From JAYZQT01 sp964412235 (GTDB taxonomy: Bacteria; Pseudomonadota; Alphaproteobacteria; MPNO01; UBA830), in contig CAYPNT010000002.1 of assembly GCA_964412235.1 (NCBI GenBank), positions 1-64,000 on the forward strand: a stretch of DNA of 64,000 bases, given 5' to 3'. Below, one piece after another: positions 18,528-28,043 of the stretch. Below the pieces are notes generated by a model, which saw only the letters and a list, made by a program, of their open reading frames with translations, was not told the DNA's origin and did not search any database. Position 1 is the stretch's first letter, and each line of letters opens with the position of its first letter. The translations under genes and the position numbers were made by a program.

Positions 18528-20204
18528 TTAATCGCCAATTGTGGGTAAACGGACTACAAATTTGGCGCCCACGCATTTTTCCTCTTTATTATAAACATTT
18601 TCTGCGTGAATGCTCCCACCGTGAGCTTCCACTATCTGCCGTGAAATGCTCAGGCCCAATCCAGAATGTTGTCCAAAACTCTCTTCCTTGGGTCGCTCAG
18701 AATAGAAGCGTTCGAAGATTTTATTAAGGCTCTCCGGGGGAATGCCTGGACCCTGATCTTCGACAATAATTGCGGCGAATGAACCCTCTTTTCTCAGCGA
18801 AAGCACGATGATGCCGCCGCGGCGTGTAAAAGATCGCGCATTGCCTATCAGATTCTGCAAAACTTGAACTAACCGACCCTCTAAGCCCTTTACAATAATG
18901 CTAGACACTTCGCCTTGGAAAATAATGCTTGTTTGAATACTAGCATCATTGTTTTTTTGAGATGTTATCTGGTTTACTTCTACTAACGTCGGTAAAATCT
19001 TAGAGAGATCAACATTCTGCATTTTACCTCGGGCCAATTCGACATCCAACCGAGAGGCATCAGATATATCGCTGATTAGATGATGCAATCGCATTACATC
19101 TTCCTGAACAATATCCATTAAAGCATTCTGTTTCTCTGGATCTCTCACTCTCGCGGCGGTTTCAACAGCACTTCTAAGAGAAGCGAGAGGATTATTTATT
19201 TCATGCGCTACGTCAGCCGCAAAACTCTCGTTGGCTTGCATTCGATGCCAAAGAGCCTCTGTCATCTCACGGAGAGATCTAGAAAGATCACCAATTTCAT
19301 CCCTGCGTTTCGTAAAATCCGGAATGGAGTCGGCACTCCCCTGCCCAGTTCTAACAATGTCCGCTGCCGCGGCCAAACGCCTGACTGGTCGCCCGATGGT
19401 TCCAGCAATATATAATGACAATAAGATAGTCCCTGCTAGAACGACAGCAAACACTGTTAATATATCAGAGCGGTAACTGCGTACGGCGAGATCAATTTTC
19501 GTAGCTTCTGACGTAAGTAGTAACGCTCCAAAGACATGGTTTCGTCCAAAACGACAAATTGGAGCCGCAGCAGCCAACAACAACCTTCTATTAAGCACTG
19601 CAACGGATTTAGTGGCTTTTTTACCACTCAATAAAATATTCCCCACAAAACATGGGCTATCTAACGCCGCCGCCACAAGCGGTTTTTCGTAACGCTGAAA
19701 TAAGCTCGTCGAGGATGCAACTCTAGTTGCATTCTTCTGTCCCCAGGAAAGATAACCGGTCCTATAAAACCAGTTTTCTACTCTTGTCGAAAAATCATCA
19801 TTTTTGGTCGGTGATAACGCTTGTATTTCCACGATACGTTTACCACCACCGCCCGCGAGGACCCGTGTATCGGCAAGTCTTAAAAGTTTCCGGTCGGTAT
19901 TTTTTGTGCCAGTTAAAATATAAACGCGTGCTCTTGTGTGTCCCGTTGTAAGCATAGGGCGTAACATCGTACCGGCGACACTGGGACGAATAAACTGTTC
20001 ACCATCTGACCTGGTCCCAATTGCTCCTTCCCCAAGCGCACCAGCAAAGATCTCAGATTGTCGTTCTAACGCGTCAAGTTCTGTCTCAATCAACCCTTCT
20101 CGATATTCATCAAGATATAATATACCAACGAGTAGTAACGCCAGAGGAAGTATATTGACAGTGATAATACGGCGCGTTAGAGGCGAAAAAATTCGAATTC
20201 TCAT
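18528..20204 (-). CDS. chvG: ChvG-like sensor histidine kinase
   Basis: 558 residues. Transmembrane helix 1 (about 14-30) and helix 2 (about 248-270) enclose a periplasmic stimulus-sensing domain of about 215 residues. HAMP follows (about 271-325). The phosphoacceptor His334 lies in DVAHEINNPLASLRSAVETA (331-350), and the HATPase_c motifs are NLIGNARSF, DQGPGIPPE and HSGLGLSISRQIVEAHGG. In Rhizobiales and Caulobacter ChvG responds to acid or envelope stress and phosphorylates ChvI. It follows chvI by 30 bp. Confidence 0.93.
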   Translation of the reverse strand: MRIRIFSPLTRRIITVNILPLALLLVGILYLDEYREGLIETELDALERQSEIFAGALGEGAIGTRSDGEQFIRPSVAGTMLRPMLTTGHTRARVYILTGTKNTDRKLLRLADTRVLAGGGGKRIVEIQALSPTKNDDFSTRVENWFYRTGYLSWGQKNATRVASSTSLFQRYEKPLVAAALDSPCFVGNILLSGKKATKSVAVLNRRLLLAAAAPICRFGRNHVFGALLLTSEATKIDLAVRSYRSDILTVFAVVLAGTILLSLYIAGTIGRPVRRLAAAADIVRTGQGSADSIPDFTKRRDEIGDLSRSLREMTEALWHRMQANESFAADVAHEINNPLASLRSAVETAARVRDPEKQNALMDIVQEDVMRLHHLISDISDASRLDVELARGKMQNVDLSKILPTLVEVNQITSQKNNDASIQTSIIFQGEVSSIIVKGLEGRLVQVLQNLIGNARSFTRRGGIIVLSLRKEGSFAAIIVEDQGPGIPPESLNKIFERFYSERPKEESFGQHSGLGLSISRQIVEAHGGSIHAENVYNKEEKCVGAKFVVRLPTIGD

Positions 20205-20234
20205 GTACTGACCGTAAGAGTGGTCTTTAGATCA

Positions 20235-20939
20235 TTATTCTTCTCGGAAACGGTACCCAATTCCATATAAGGTTTCAATCTCTGCAAAGTCAGGGTCAGC
20301 AGCGCGGAATTTCTTTCGTAAACGCTTGATATGACTATCGATGGTTCTGTCATCCACATAAATTGCTTCGCCATACGCAGCATCCATCAACTGATCACGG
20401 GACTTTACGTAACCCGGACGGTGCGCAAGTGTTTTGAGTAACAGAAATTCCGTCACTGTAAGATCAATAACCTTATTTTTCCACGAGCATCCAAAACGAG
20501 CAATATCCAGACGCAAATATCCTCGAACTATTGGCGGGTCGTCATCATCCGAATTTTCGCCCGCAACCCTGTTATGCCTCCTTAACAATGTCCGAATGCG
20601 CTCAAGTAATAGCCTTTGCGAGAAGGGTTTCTTTATGTAATCGTCGGCCCCCAGTCTTAACCCAAGAATTTCGTCCACCTCATCATCCTTGGAAGTTAAA
20701 AAGATAATCGGCATTTTAAATTGGCGCCGCAGGCGGGTTAAAAGCTCTATACCATCCATTCGCGGCATCTTGATATCAAGTATTGCAAGATCAGCCGGAC
20801 GTGATGTTAGGCCGTTTAGTGCTGTATAACCATCAGCATAGGTATAAACGTTGTACCCCTCCGCTTCTAAAGTCATGGAAACCGATGCAAGTATATTCCT
20901 ATCATCATCTACCAGCGCAATATTCGGGTGAGAGGTCAT
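20235..20939 (-). CDS. chvI: ChvI-like response regulator (OmpR family)
   Basis: 234 residues. The receiver domain has the acidic pair Asp11/Asp12, phosphoacceptor Asp55 in LAILDIKMPRMDG, the switch Thr82 and conserved Lys104 in YIKKPF. The C-terminal winged helix ends in YVDDRTIDSHIKRLRKKF and IETLYGIGYRF. As partner of ChvG it controls envelope, acid-response and carbon genes in relatives. It is divergent from pckA, which is the classic arrangement. Confidence 0.95.
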   Translation of the reverse strand: MTSHPNIALVDDDRNILASVSMTLEAEGYNVYTYADGYTALNGLTSRPADLAILDIKMPRMDGIELLTRLRRQFKMPIIFLTSKDDEVDEILGLRLGADDYIKKPFSQRLLLERIRTLLRRHNRVAGENSDDDDPPIVRGYLRLDIARFGCSWKNKVIDLTVTEFLLLKTLAHRPGYVKSRDQLMDAAYGEAIYVDDRTIDSHIKRLRKKFRAADPDFAEIETLYGIGYRFREE

Positions 20940-21292
20940 GGTGTAATGCCAGGCGTCATAAATAGTTATCTAAGAGCAAATTAAGGCAGCAATAGGGCAT
21001 GATAGGCTGGCAAAACAAATATTTAAAGGTCACAGATCAGCACCAAAGTATTTCCACACATTATAGGCTATTTAATACCGGTTGATCGAAAAAGACGCCG
21101 TTTGCTAAATTGAATAATCTTCGCTTAACCCTACCAAGTGATAAAAAGTCGCAGTTAACCTGAACTGAGCGTTTGACTCCTCCATAACCAAAGGTATTTT
21201 GCTTTGAATATAACTTCGTAGAGAAGGCGTTTTGTCGCAAGTTTGTCTTATGAACCGGCAACCGCTTTACCTGTTGTACTCAGGAGGTATTT
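20940..21292. promoter_or_regulatory. 353-bp divergent chvI/pckA control region
   Basis: No credible gene is present. It should hold promoters for both directions. Two GTCGCA hexamers lie at 21148-21153 and 21234-21239 in the half next to pckA, each followed closely by GTT. TTGACT (21173-21178) and TATTTT (21195-21200), 16 bp apart, are a weak candidate pckA promoter. A strong Shine-Dalgarno AGGAGG (21282-21287) precedes the pckA TTG codon. Binding by ChvI is plausible from the arrangement but not shown. Confidence 0.45.
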
Positions 21293-22897
21293 TTGGACAA
21301 CACTGGACGCCCTAGCTCCTTCGGACTAGAGAACCATGGGCTGGAAAATATTAGTTGCGCTCACTGGAATCTCTCGATCCCCGCGCTTTATACGCATTCT
21401 CTCCGCCGAGGAGAAAGTGAATTAGCGGCGGGCGGTGGGTTGGTGGTAACGACCGGGCAATACACCGGACGCTCACCAAAAGACAAGTTTATCGTCGACG
21501 AAACTGCCAACACCAAAAATATTTGGTGGGGCCCAGTTAACAATAAAATTTCGGAACAGCATTTTAATATTATGGGAAGTCGGTTGCGGGCTTATCTTCA
21601 GAATAAGGAAGTCTTTGTCCAAGATTGTTACGCGGGTGCTGACCCCGATTTCCGGATTAAAGTCCGCGTTGTAACAGAGCAGGCTTGGCACAGCTTGTTT
21701 GCCCAAAACATGTTTATTACTCCAGAACCGGATGATCTTGATAATTTTGAGCCTGACTTCACTGTACTGCACGCGCCAAATCTCCAATCAATACCATCAG
21801 TGGACGGAACGCGATCTGAGGTTTTTGTGATGTTAAATTTCTCAGAACAGCTCATTCTCGTCGGAGGATCCCACTACACTGGAGAGATAAAGAAAACAAT
21901 TTTTTCCGTTCTCAATTATCTGCTGCCTGCCCAAAATGTTCTGCCTATGCACTGCTCTGCGAACATAGGTGCGAAGAGTGATACATCTATTTTTTTTGGA
22001 TTATCGGGAACCGGGAAAACAACGCTATCCTCTGACCCAACGAGAACATTAATCGGAGACGATGAGCATGGCTGGTCGACAAATGGCGTATTCAACTTTG
22101 AGGGCGGTTGTTATGCAAAAGCGATCAACCTATCAAGTGAGGCAGAGCCCGAAATACACGCCGCGTCGTTGCGCTTCGGAACGGTGCTCGAGAATGTCAC
22201 CTTACATCCACATACTAAATACCCGAATTTTAACGATGACTCCCTAACTGAAAACACGCGATCGTCATATCCGCTAAATTATATTCCGGGTACTAGTGCG
22301 ACCGGAATGGGGGGGCATCCGGAAAATATAGTGATGCTCACCGCAGATGCGTTCGGTGTGCTGCCACCAATAAGCCAATTGACGGCGGACCAAGCAATGT
22401 ATCATTTTCTCTCCGGTTATACGGCGCGCTTGGCAGGCACAGAACGCGGTGTAGACGAACCGCAGGCCACTTTTTCTACCTGTTTTGGTGCACCATTTCT
22501 CCCCCGGCATCCGACGGTATATGCAAAATTGCTGGGAGAAAAAATTGAAAAACACGGGGCTAATTGTTGGCTAGTAAACACTGGATGGAGCGGAGGCGCT
22601 TATGGCACTGGTGAGCGCATGAAGATAGCTCACACCCGTTCCATGGTTCGTGCGGCCGTGGAGGGAAAACTGGCGGGTGTTTCGGTCACGCCAGATCCAA
22701 ACTTCGGTTTACTGATCCCAGATAATGTTCCCGATATTCCAAAGAAAGTTTTAAATCCAAGGGAAACATGGGCGGACAAGGATGGCTACGACACCACAGC
22801 AGTGGAACTTGCCAAACGTTTCCAAAATAATTTTGAACAGTTTGAAAATGATGTTACCGAAAAAGTGAAGGCCGCGGGCATCTACACCGCTACATAA
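21293..22897 (+). CDS. pckA: phosphoenolpyruvate carboxykinase (ATP)
   Basis: 534 residues, the usual size of the ATP-dependent enzyme. The kinase P-loop is FGLSGTGKTTLSSDP (235-249), followed by LIGDDEHGW. TGQYTGRSPKDKFIVDE (54-70) and NTGWSGGAYGTGERM are further family signatures. It converts oxaloacetate plus ATP to phosphoenolpyruvate and CO2, the entry step of gluconeogenesis. The start is TTG, chosen because AGGAGG lies 5 nt upstream and no in-frame ATG lies near it. It is transcribed away from chvI. Confidence 0.97.
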   Translation: MDNTGRPSSFGLENHGLENISCAHWNLSIPALYTHSLRRGESELAAGGGLVVTTGQYTGRSPKDKFIVDETANTKNIWWGPVNNKISEQHFNIMGSRLRAYLQNKEVFVQDCYAGADPDFRIKVRVVTEQAWHSLFAQNMFITPEPDDLDNFEPDFTVLHAPNLQSIPSVDGTRSEVFVMLNFSEQLILVGGSHYTGEIKKTIFSVLNYLLPAQNVLPMHCSANIGAKSDTSIFFGLSGTGKTTLSSDPTRTLIGDDEHGWSTNGVFNFEGGCYAKAINLSSEAEPEIHAASLRFGTVLENVTLHPHTKYPNFNDDSLTENTRSSYPLNYIPGTSATGMGGHPENIVMLTADAFGVLPPISQLTADQAMYHFLSGYTARLAGTERGVDEPQATFSTCFGAPFLPRHPTVYAKLLGEKIEKHGANCWLVNTGWSGGAYGTGERMKIAHTRSMVRAAVEGKLAGVSVTPDPNFGLLIPDNVPDIPKKVLNPRETWADKDGYDTTAVELAKRFQNNFEQFENDVTEKVKAAGIYTAT

Positions 22898-22911
22898 TTT
22901 TTTTTCATAGT

Positions 22912-22943
22912 TAAACAAACATTAAGATTGAAAAGTTTGTTTA
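22912..22943 (+). terminator. weak inverted repeat after pckA, possible terminator
   Basis: TAAACAAAC (22912-22920) is complementary to GTTTGTTTA (22935-22943) with a 14-nt loop, beginning 14 nt after the pckA stop. The stem is AT-rich and is not followed by a T-run; a run of T lies before it instead. It may be a poor terminator or an mRNA 3'-end structure. Confidence 0.25.
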
Positions 22944-23079
22944 GGGTACCAAAGCCAGACTGCACTTGATCTTTTAGGAAGCGCTCAACCGTGCTTAATC
23001 TCTCATCAACGCAGGTGATCTGTTCACCAACGAACGCATAAATAAACTGCCTGTCATTCCTTATAGTATCGAGCCTCTC

Positions 23080-23409
23080 TTATAGACGCGCCCGCATTTC
23101 CTTGAAGAAACAATATAAATCTCCAGCAACTAATTGAAGGTCCTCCGTCTCAATCAAATCCAGCAAACCGTATTTAATTGATGCCAATGAACACGAGATC
23201 GGGTCGACGCGAGTAGGAAGTGGCTTCCTGACTAGGTCGCGAAAATGCATAGCCCCTTTGGGAGTTAACCCATACAAGAAAGGCACGGAAAAGATCCAAC
23301 TCTCTGTTTCAACAATATTCCCTAAATCAATCTGCAATTTTAAGGCACCCGAAATAACTTCTGCCGGAGGCTGCCAACCACCATCCATCATAGCCCAAAC
23401 CGTTTGCAT
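23080..23409 (-). CDS. small protein, possibly winged-helix (PadR-like) regulator
   Basis: 109 residues, not firmly recognised. The first 45 residues could form helices of a DNA-binding domain. YGLTPKGAMHFRDLV (about 46-60) resembles the wing and linker of PadR/MarR-type winged-helix proteins, where 'LTxxG' is typical. The C-terminal half (KYGLLDLIETEDLQLVAGDL and FFKEMRARL) is helical and could dimerise. AAGGG lies just before the ATG. It stands alone between pckA (opposite strand) and polA. The N terminus is short for PadR, so it may be truncated or another family. Confidence 0.5.
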   Translation of the reverse strand: MQTVWAMMDGGWQPPAEVISGALKLQIDLGNIVETESWIFSVPFLYGLTPKGAMHFRDLVRKPLPTRVDPISCSLASIKYGLLDLIETEDLQLVAGDLYCFFKEMRARL

Positions 23410-23502
23410 AAGCCCTTGAAAATTAAAGTCACTATTGCAGGGGCGATTTATAAAAAAACTGTCAGCGGATTATAACGAGGAGAGGGAAAAACAATACATT
23501 AT

Positions 23503-26292
23503 TTAATGGGCCTCATCCCAATTTTTTCCGACACCAAGTTCCACAACCAATGGTACCTCGAGTTCCACAGCCGACTCCATTGTCGCTTTGACCGTTTTCT
23601 GGGTACTCTCAATTTCCTCGTCAGGAACCTCGAATATCAACTCATCATGTACCTGTAACAACATTTTAGCGTTTAAACGCGCATTCGATAGCGCTTCGGG
23701 CAACATAATCATGGCTCGTTTAATAATGTCAGCCGCCGCACCTTGGAGAGGTGCGTTAATAGCAGCCCGTTCCGAAAAATTTCTCCGGGCTGGATTTTTG
23801 TCATTAATCCCCGGTGTATGACATTTCCTTCCAAATATAGTGTATACAAATCCGTTTTCTCGGGCGAAAATCTTCGTCTGCTCCATATATTCTTGAATGC
23901 CGGGGAATTTCCGAAAATAACTTTCAATATATTGCTTGGCTTCCGTTTGCGGTATGCCGAGTTGTCGAGCAAGTCCAAATGGGCTAATGCCATAAATAAT
24001 TCCAAAATTTATTGCTTTAGCGCGATTACGCTCAGAGGGTTTCATGGCATCCAACGGCAAGCCAAAAACTTCGCTTGCTGTCATCGAGTGGATATCTAAA
24101 TTTGCACGGAAAGCATCCCTAAGCGCCTCGATCTGGGCGACATGGGCGAGCAGGCGAAGCTCGATCTGCGAGTAATCTGCTGATAAAAGAACATGACCCT
24201 TTTGAGACACAAATGCCTGGCGTATCTTGCGTCCTTCCTCTGATCTAATCGGTATGTTTTGGAGATTAGGATCAGTGGAGGAGAGGCGACCAGTCGAAGC
24301 AATCGCCTGTGCATATGACGTATGCACTCTTCCGGTTTTTGGGTTAATTTGTCTTACCAACGCCTCCGTATATGTACTTCTTAACTTGGACAATTGCCGC
24401 CAATCCAGAACCCGACGTGGGAGTTCATGCCCCTGGTTTGATAGCCCTTCAAGTATCTGGGCCCCGGTTCCATAGGCCCCAGTTTTAGTCTTTTTACCTC
24501 CTTCTATTCCCATTTCGTCAAACAAAATCTCACCAAGCTGTTTCGGTGAACCAATATTAAACTCACGACCCGCAAGAAGGTAAATTTCGTCGGCGATATC
24601 GATCGTTCTTCTCTCTAAGTCCACCGATAAATTTTTCAAGAAAGGAGCATCTACGTAAATACCCGCCCTTTCCATTTGAGAAAGCACAGGGATCAACGGA
24701 CGCTCCAAGGTCTCGTAGACGTTGGCCATTCTTTCCGTCGCAATGCGTGGTTTAAGAAGTCGATGCAGCCTGCCTGTGATATCGGCGTCTTCCGCAGCAT
24801 AGTCTAATGCCTTATCCAACGACACCTCGGCGAATGAAATCTTATTTTTACCTGTTCCTGTAACGTCCGAATATTTTATATTTTCGTGACCAAAATGTAA
24901 TTTTGCTAACTCATCAAGGCCATGGCCATGGGCGCCCCCCTCAAGGACGTAGGAAAGCAACATGGTATCATCAACCGGCGCTACCGACACTCCATAGTGG
25001 ACCATTACTTGCATATCATACTTGATATTATGGCCGACCTTGAGAATTCCCGGATCTTCGAGCATCGGCTTTAACAATTCAACTGCTCTATCGAATGGCA
25101 TCTGGTTCAGGGAGGTCTCGGTCTGCCCCTCAACTTCAGTAAGTTCTAATTCTCCGTCATTGGGTTTTAGCGGAGAAACATGGCCTATAGGTATATAACA
25201 AGCGTGACCTGTTTGAATTGATAAAGACAAACCGACAAGTTCGGCTTGCATTGAATCAAGCGATGTTGTTTCCGTGTCAAAAGATACGACGCCGACGCGA
25301 TCAATTTTTTCAAGCCACTCGACTAAAACTTCCTCACGTTCAATCAATTCGAATTGCGGAGCGTCCGATTTGGCAACAATCTGCGTAATAGAAAGTTCCG
25401 CATTTAGTCCAAACTGAGATTGGGCGCGGGCTAACGCCGTCGTAAACCCCTGCTCTTCCAGAAACGGTATTAGGACGTCCGGGTTGGGAGAACTAATTTT
25501 AAAATCCAAAATATCTTGATCCAACGGGACGTCGTCCCGGAGTGAAACCAAGTCACGGGAAATTCGTGCAAGCCCCGCATGATCAATGAGACTTTCTCGT
25601 CTTTTAGGTTGTTTTATCTCATGTGCTCGTTCAAGAAGTGTTTCAAGATCACCATATTCGTTAAGAAGTTGTGCCGCTGTTTTTACTCCGATCCCGGGAA
25701 CCCCGGGAACGTTATCGGTTGGATCTCCAGCCAACGCTTGAACCTCAATAACTTTTTCGGGACCCACTCCAAATTTCTCGCAAACTTCGTTTGGTCCTAT
25801 AAAACGGTTTTTCATTGGATCCATCATTCGAACTTTTGGACCAACGAGTTGCATTAGATCCTTATCCGACGAGACAATTGTGACGTCTAGCCCATTTTCC
25901 ACCCCCAATCTCGCATAAGTCGCAATTAAATCATCAGCCTCAAAACCAGCTTTTTCTACACACGGGATATTGTGGGCCCGCGTTGCCTCTCTAATCAGGT
26001 CAAATTGAGGGATAAGTTCCTCGGGTGGGGGTGGGCGGTTAGCCTTATATTCAGGATATATTTCAGAACGAAACGTTTTGCGGGCCGTATCGAATATCAC
26101 CGCCAAAAAGTTAGCATTCGTATCCTCAACTAGCTTAGTCAACATATTAGTAAAACCGAACACTGCGTTGACAGGCGTGCCGTCGGCACGCGACATAGGT
26201 GGCAATGCATGAAATGCCCTAAAGATATAGGCAGAGCCATCCACTAGATAAATTGCTTTTTCCTCGGCTACTTTCCTGCCTTCAACCACCAT
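23503..26292 (-). CDS. polA: DNA polymerase I
   Basis: 929 residues, full length. The N-terminal 5'-3' exonuclease begins YLVDGSAYIFRAFHALPP and contains GFEADDLIATYA. The 3'-5' proofreading domain keeps the metal-binding D-x-E in SFDTETTSLDS (about 345). The polymerase domain has motif A LSADYSQIELRLLAHVA, the O-helix RNRAKAINFGIIYGISPFGL and motif C LLQVHDELIFEVP. It handles Okazaki fragment processing and repair synthesis. It is monocistronic, with about 120 bp between it and the next minus-strand gene. Confidence 0.98.
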   Translation of the reverse strand: MVVEGRKVAEEKAIYLVDGSAYIFRAFHALPPMSRADGTPVNAVFGFTNMLTKLVEDTNANFLAVIFDTARKTFRSEIYPEYKANRPPPPEELIPQFDLIREATRAHNIPCVEKAGFEADDLIATYARLGVENGLDVTIVSSDKDLMQLVGPKVRMMDPMKNRFIGPNEVCEKFGVGPEKVIEVQALAGDPTDNVPGVPGIGVKTAAQLLNEYGDLETLLERAHEIKQPKRRESLIDHAGLARISRDLVSLRDDVPLDQDILDFKISSPNPDVLIPFLEEQGFTTALARAQSQFGLNAELSITQIVAKSDAPQFELIEREEVLVEWLEKIDRVGVVSFDTETTSLDSMQAELVGLSLSIQTGHACYIPIGHVSPLKPNDGELELTEVEGQTETSLNQMPFDRAVELLKPMLEDPGILKVGHNIKYDMQVMVHYGVSVAPVDDTMLLSYVLEGGAHGHGLDELAKLHFGHENIKYSDVTGTGKNKISFAEVSLDKALDYAAEDADITGRLHRLLKPRIATERMANVYETLERPLIPVLSQMERAGIYVDAPFLKNLSVDLERRTIDIADEIYLLAGREFNIGSPKQLGEILFDEMGIEGGKKTKTGAYGTGAQILEGLSNQGHELPRRVLDWRQLSKLRSTYTEALVRQINPKTGRVHTSYAQAIASTGRLSSTDPNLQNIPIRSEEGRKIRQAFVSQKGHVLLSADYSQIELRLLAHVAQIEALRDAFRANLDIHSMTASEVFGLPLDAMKPSERNRAKAINFGIIYGISPFGLARQLGIPQTEAKQYIESYFRKFPGIQEYMEQTKIFARENGFVYTIFGRKCHTPGINDKNPARRNFSERAAINAPLQGAAADIIKRAMIMLPEALSNARLNAKMLLQVHDELIFEVPDEEIESTQKTVKATMESAVELEVPLVVELGVGKNWDEAH

Positions 26293-26416
26293 GCCTATTC
26301 TTCCGATTAAAGAGTTCAGTATGTAGAATGCAAAAACCTAGGACGAGAGTCGAGAATTTCATCGATAAATTAAAATCAAATATGAACCGATATAATTAAA
26401 AACTGCGGACGGTGAT

Positions 26417-27994
26417 TCAGTATATACGGTCGTAGGTTTTATCCCGCAGGTCTCGTTTAAGTATTTTGCCAAAATGACTACGCGGCAACACCTCTAAAAA
26501 TGCTATTCTCTTAGGTACTTTGTAACCGGCAAGAACTTTGCGTCCGTATTCATATAATTCTGCCGCGAGGCCAGCATCATCGATGCCAGGATCACTTTTT
26601 GCGGCGACCAACATTATGGCCTCCCCCCACCTTTCATCGTCTACTCCAACGGCCGCACATTCAGTGATATTGGGGTGTTCCATATAGACCGCCTCCACCT
26701 CCACAGATGGCACAGTTTCACCACCCGTGATGATCACATCTTTCGAACGATCAACAATACGCACCTTCCCATCATCGTCCATTATTCCGATATCACCGGT
26801 AAAGCACCAATGAAGCCCTTCGGGATCATTCTTTATTTGGCGCCATGTAATTGCACTTACTTTGTCGTTCTTGTTGTAGCGAAGTGCGGTATTGAACCCC
26901 CGAAGTACTATATTCCCCGGTCGGTTACGGGGTACTGGTTTGTCATCATCATCGATAATACGCAATCGTGTATCTATATGAGGTTCCCCAACACTTTCGG
27001 GATGGACCAGCAACTCGCCCGGCACCTGTGTTGCCATGTTTATACTTTCGCTCAACCCGGCGGCGGCCATAATCTCTGATTTAGGGAACACCTCTGCGAG
27101 CCTATGTCGAAGAGCAGCTGGTGTAGGCGCCGAAGTGCTTACAATGACTTTGGGCTCTGTTACTGGAATTCCGTCCCATGCCTGATAAATAGGATTAATT
27201 ACTGCGGGGACAAGTTGAAGGTATTCAATCTTTCTCGCCTTAATTTCTGTGATATAGGCGTGCCCATTAAAAGACCGTTCTGCAGGAAAAACTACGGTGC
27301 CAATCCGCCAGAAAATAGGTAACATGCCCCAATCCATCCCTGCCGCATGGTACGTCGGCATGATCATAATAGTGCTCCAAGCCCGGCGCACGTTGAATTC
27401 AGTTATATTACCGAGAACGGTAAAATAAACGCCAACGTGACTGTGCAGTACACCCTTGCTCATCCCGGTAGTACCGCCCGTGGACACTAAGCGCACGGGA
27501 TCCTCTAGCGATGTAACAACAGGAAGTGGAGAAGTGTCTTCGGCAGACACAAGCGCCTCAAAGTTTAGCCAACCATCACTTCCACTTGTTGAAATTCTAA
27601 TATTGGCTTCGGCATCACAAAATTTGTCCTCAAAATCTGAGTTCGTAATTATCGCCTTACAGCCGTGAAAATTAATGTAAGGTACAACCTCGTCGGCTAG
27701 CAAGCGGACATTAAGCGGGGCGACAATTATCCCAGCTCGGGCGCATGCAAAAATCGTCTCCACAACAGCATGTTCATTCCACAACATCACCCCCAAGAAA
27801 TCACCCTTTTTGAGACCCAACCGACCTAAAGCGCGCGCTAGTTGGGTAATACGCTGATCTAGGTCACGATAGGTAAGTGTTTTGCTCCGGAGCAGATCAT
27901 CTATTGCTAAGCGCTCAGGGTGAATTTCCGCACCCCGCGAAATTATATGCGCGATAGTTGAGAGCTGTCGCTCGGGGTTTCTGAGCGCCTCCAT
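26417..27994 (-). CDS. AMP-dependent acyl-CoA synthetase/ligase
   Basis: 525 residues of the ANL adenylating superfamily. The P-loop motif is VSTGGTTGMSKG (170-181). Further motifs are MMPTYHAAGMDWG, the A5-like AAGLSESINMATQ, hinge-region GDIGIMDDDGKVRIVDRSKD, then TGGETVPSVEVEAV and the catalytic Lys510 in FGKILKRDL. It activates a carboxylic acid with ATP and joins it to CoA. The substrate cannot be read from sequence; medium/long-chain fatty or aromatic acids are typical. It is last in a five-gene minus-strand run, 49 bp after the duplicated iron-sulfur protein, so it may activate the product of that pathway. Confidence 0.9.
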   Translation of the reverse strand: MEALRNPERQLSTIAHIISRGAEIHPERLAIDDLLRSKTLTYRDLDQRITQLARALGRLGLKKGDFLGVMLWNEHAVVETIFACARAGIIVAPLNVRLLADEVVPYINFHGCKAIITNSDFEDKFCDAEANIRISTSGSDGWLNFEALVSAEDTSPLPVVTSLEDPVRLVSTGGTTGMSKGVLHSHVGVYFTVLGNITEFNVRRAWSTIMIMPTYHAAGMDWGMLPIFWRIGTVVFPAERSFNGHAYITEIKARKIEYLQLVPAVINPIYQAWDGIPVTEPKVIVSTSAPTPAALRHRLAEVFPKSEIMAAAGLSESINMATQVPGELLVHPESVGEPHIDTRLRIIDDDDKPVPRNRPGNIVLRGFNTALRYNKNDKVSAITWRQIKNDPEGLHWCFTGDIGIMDDDGKVRIVDRSKDVIITGGETVPSVEVEAVYMEHPNITECAAVGVDDERWGEAIMLVAAKSDPGIDDAGLAAELYEYGRKVLAGYKVPKRIAFLEVLPRSHFGKILKRDLRDKTYDRIY

Positions 27995-28043
27995 ACTGAT
28001 AGATCTCCAACAGGTTGTCGTTACTCGTTACAGGTGTTTTTAT

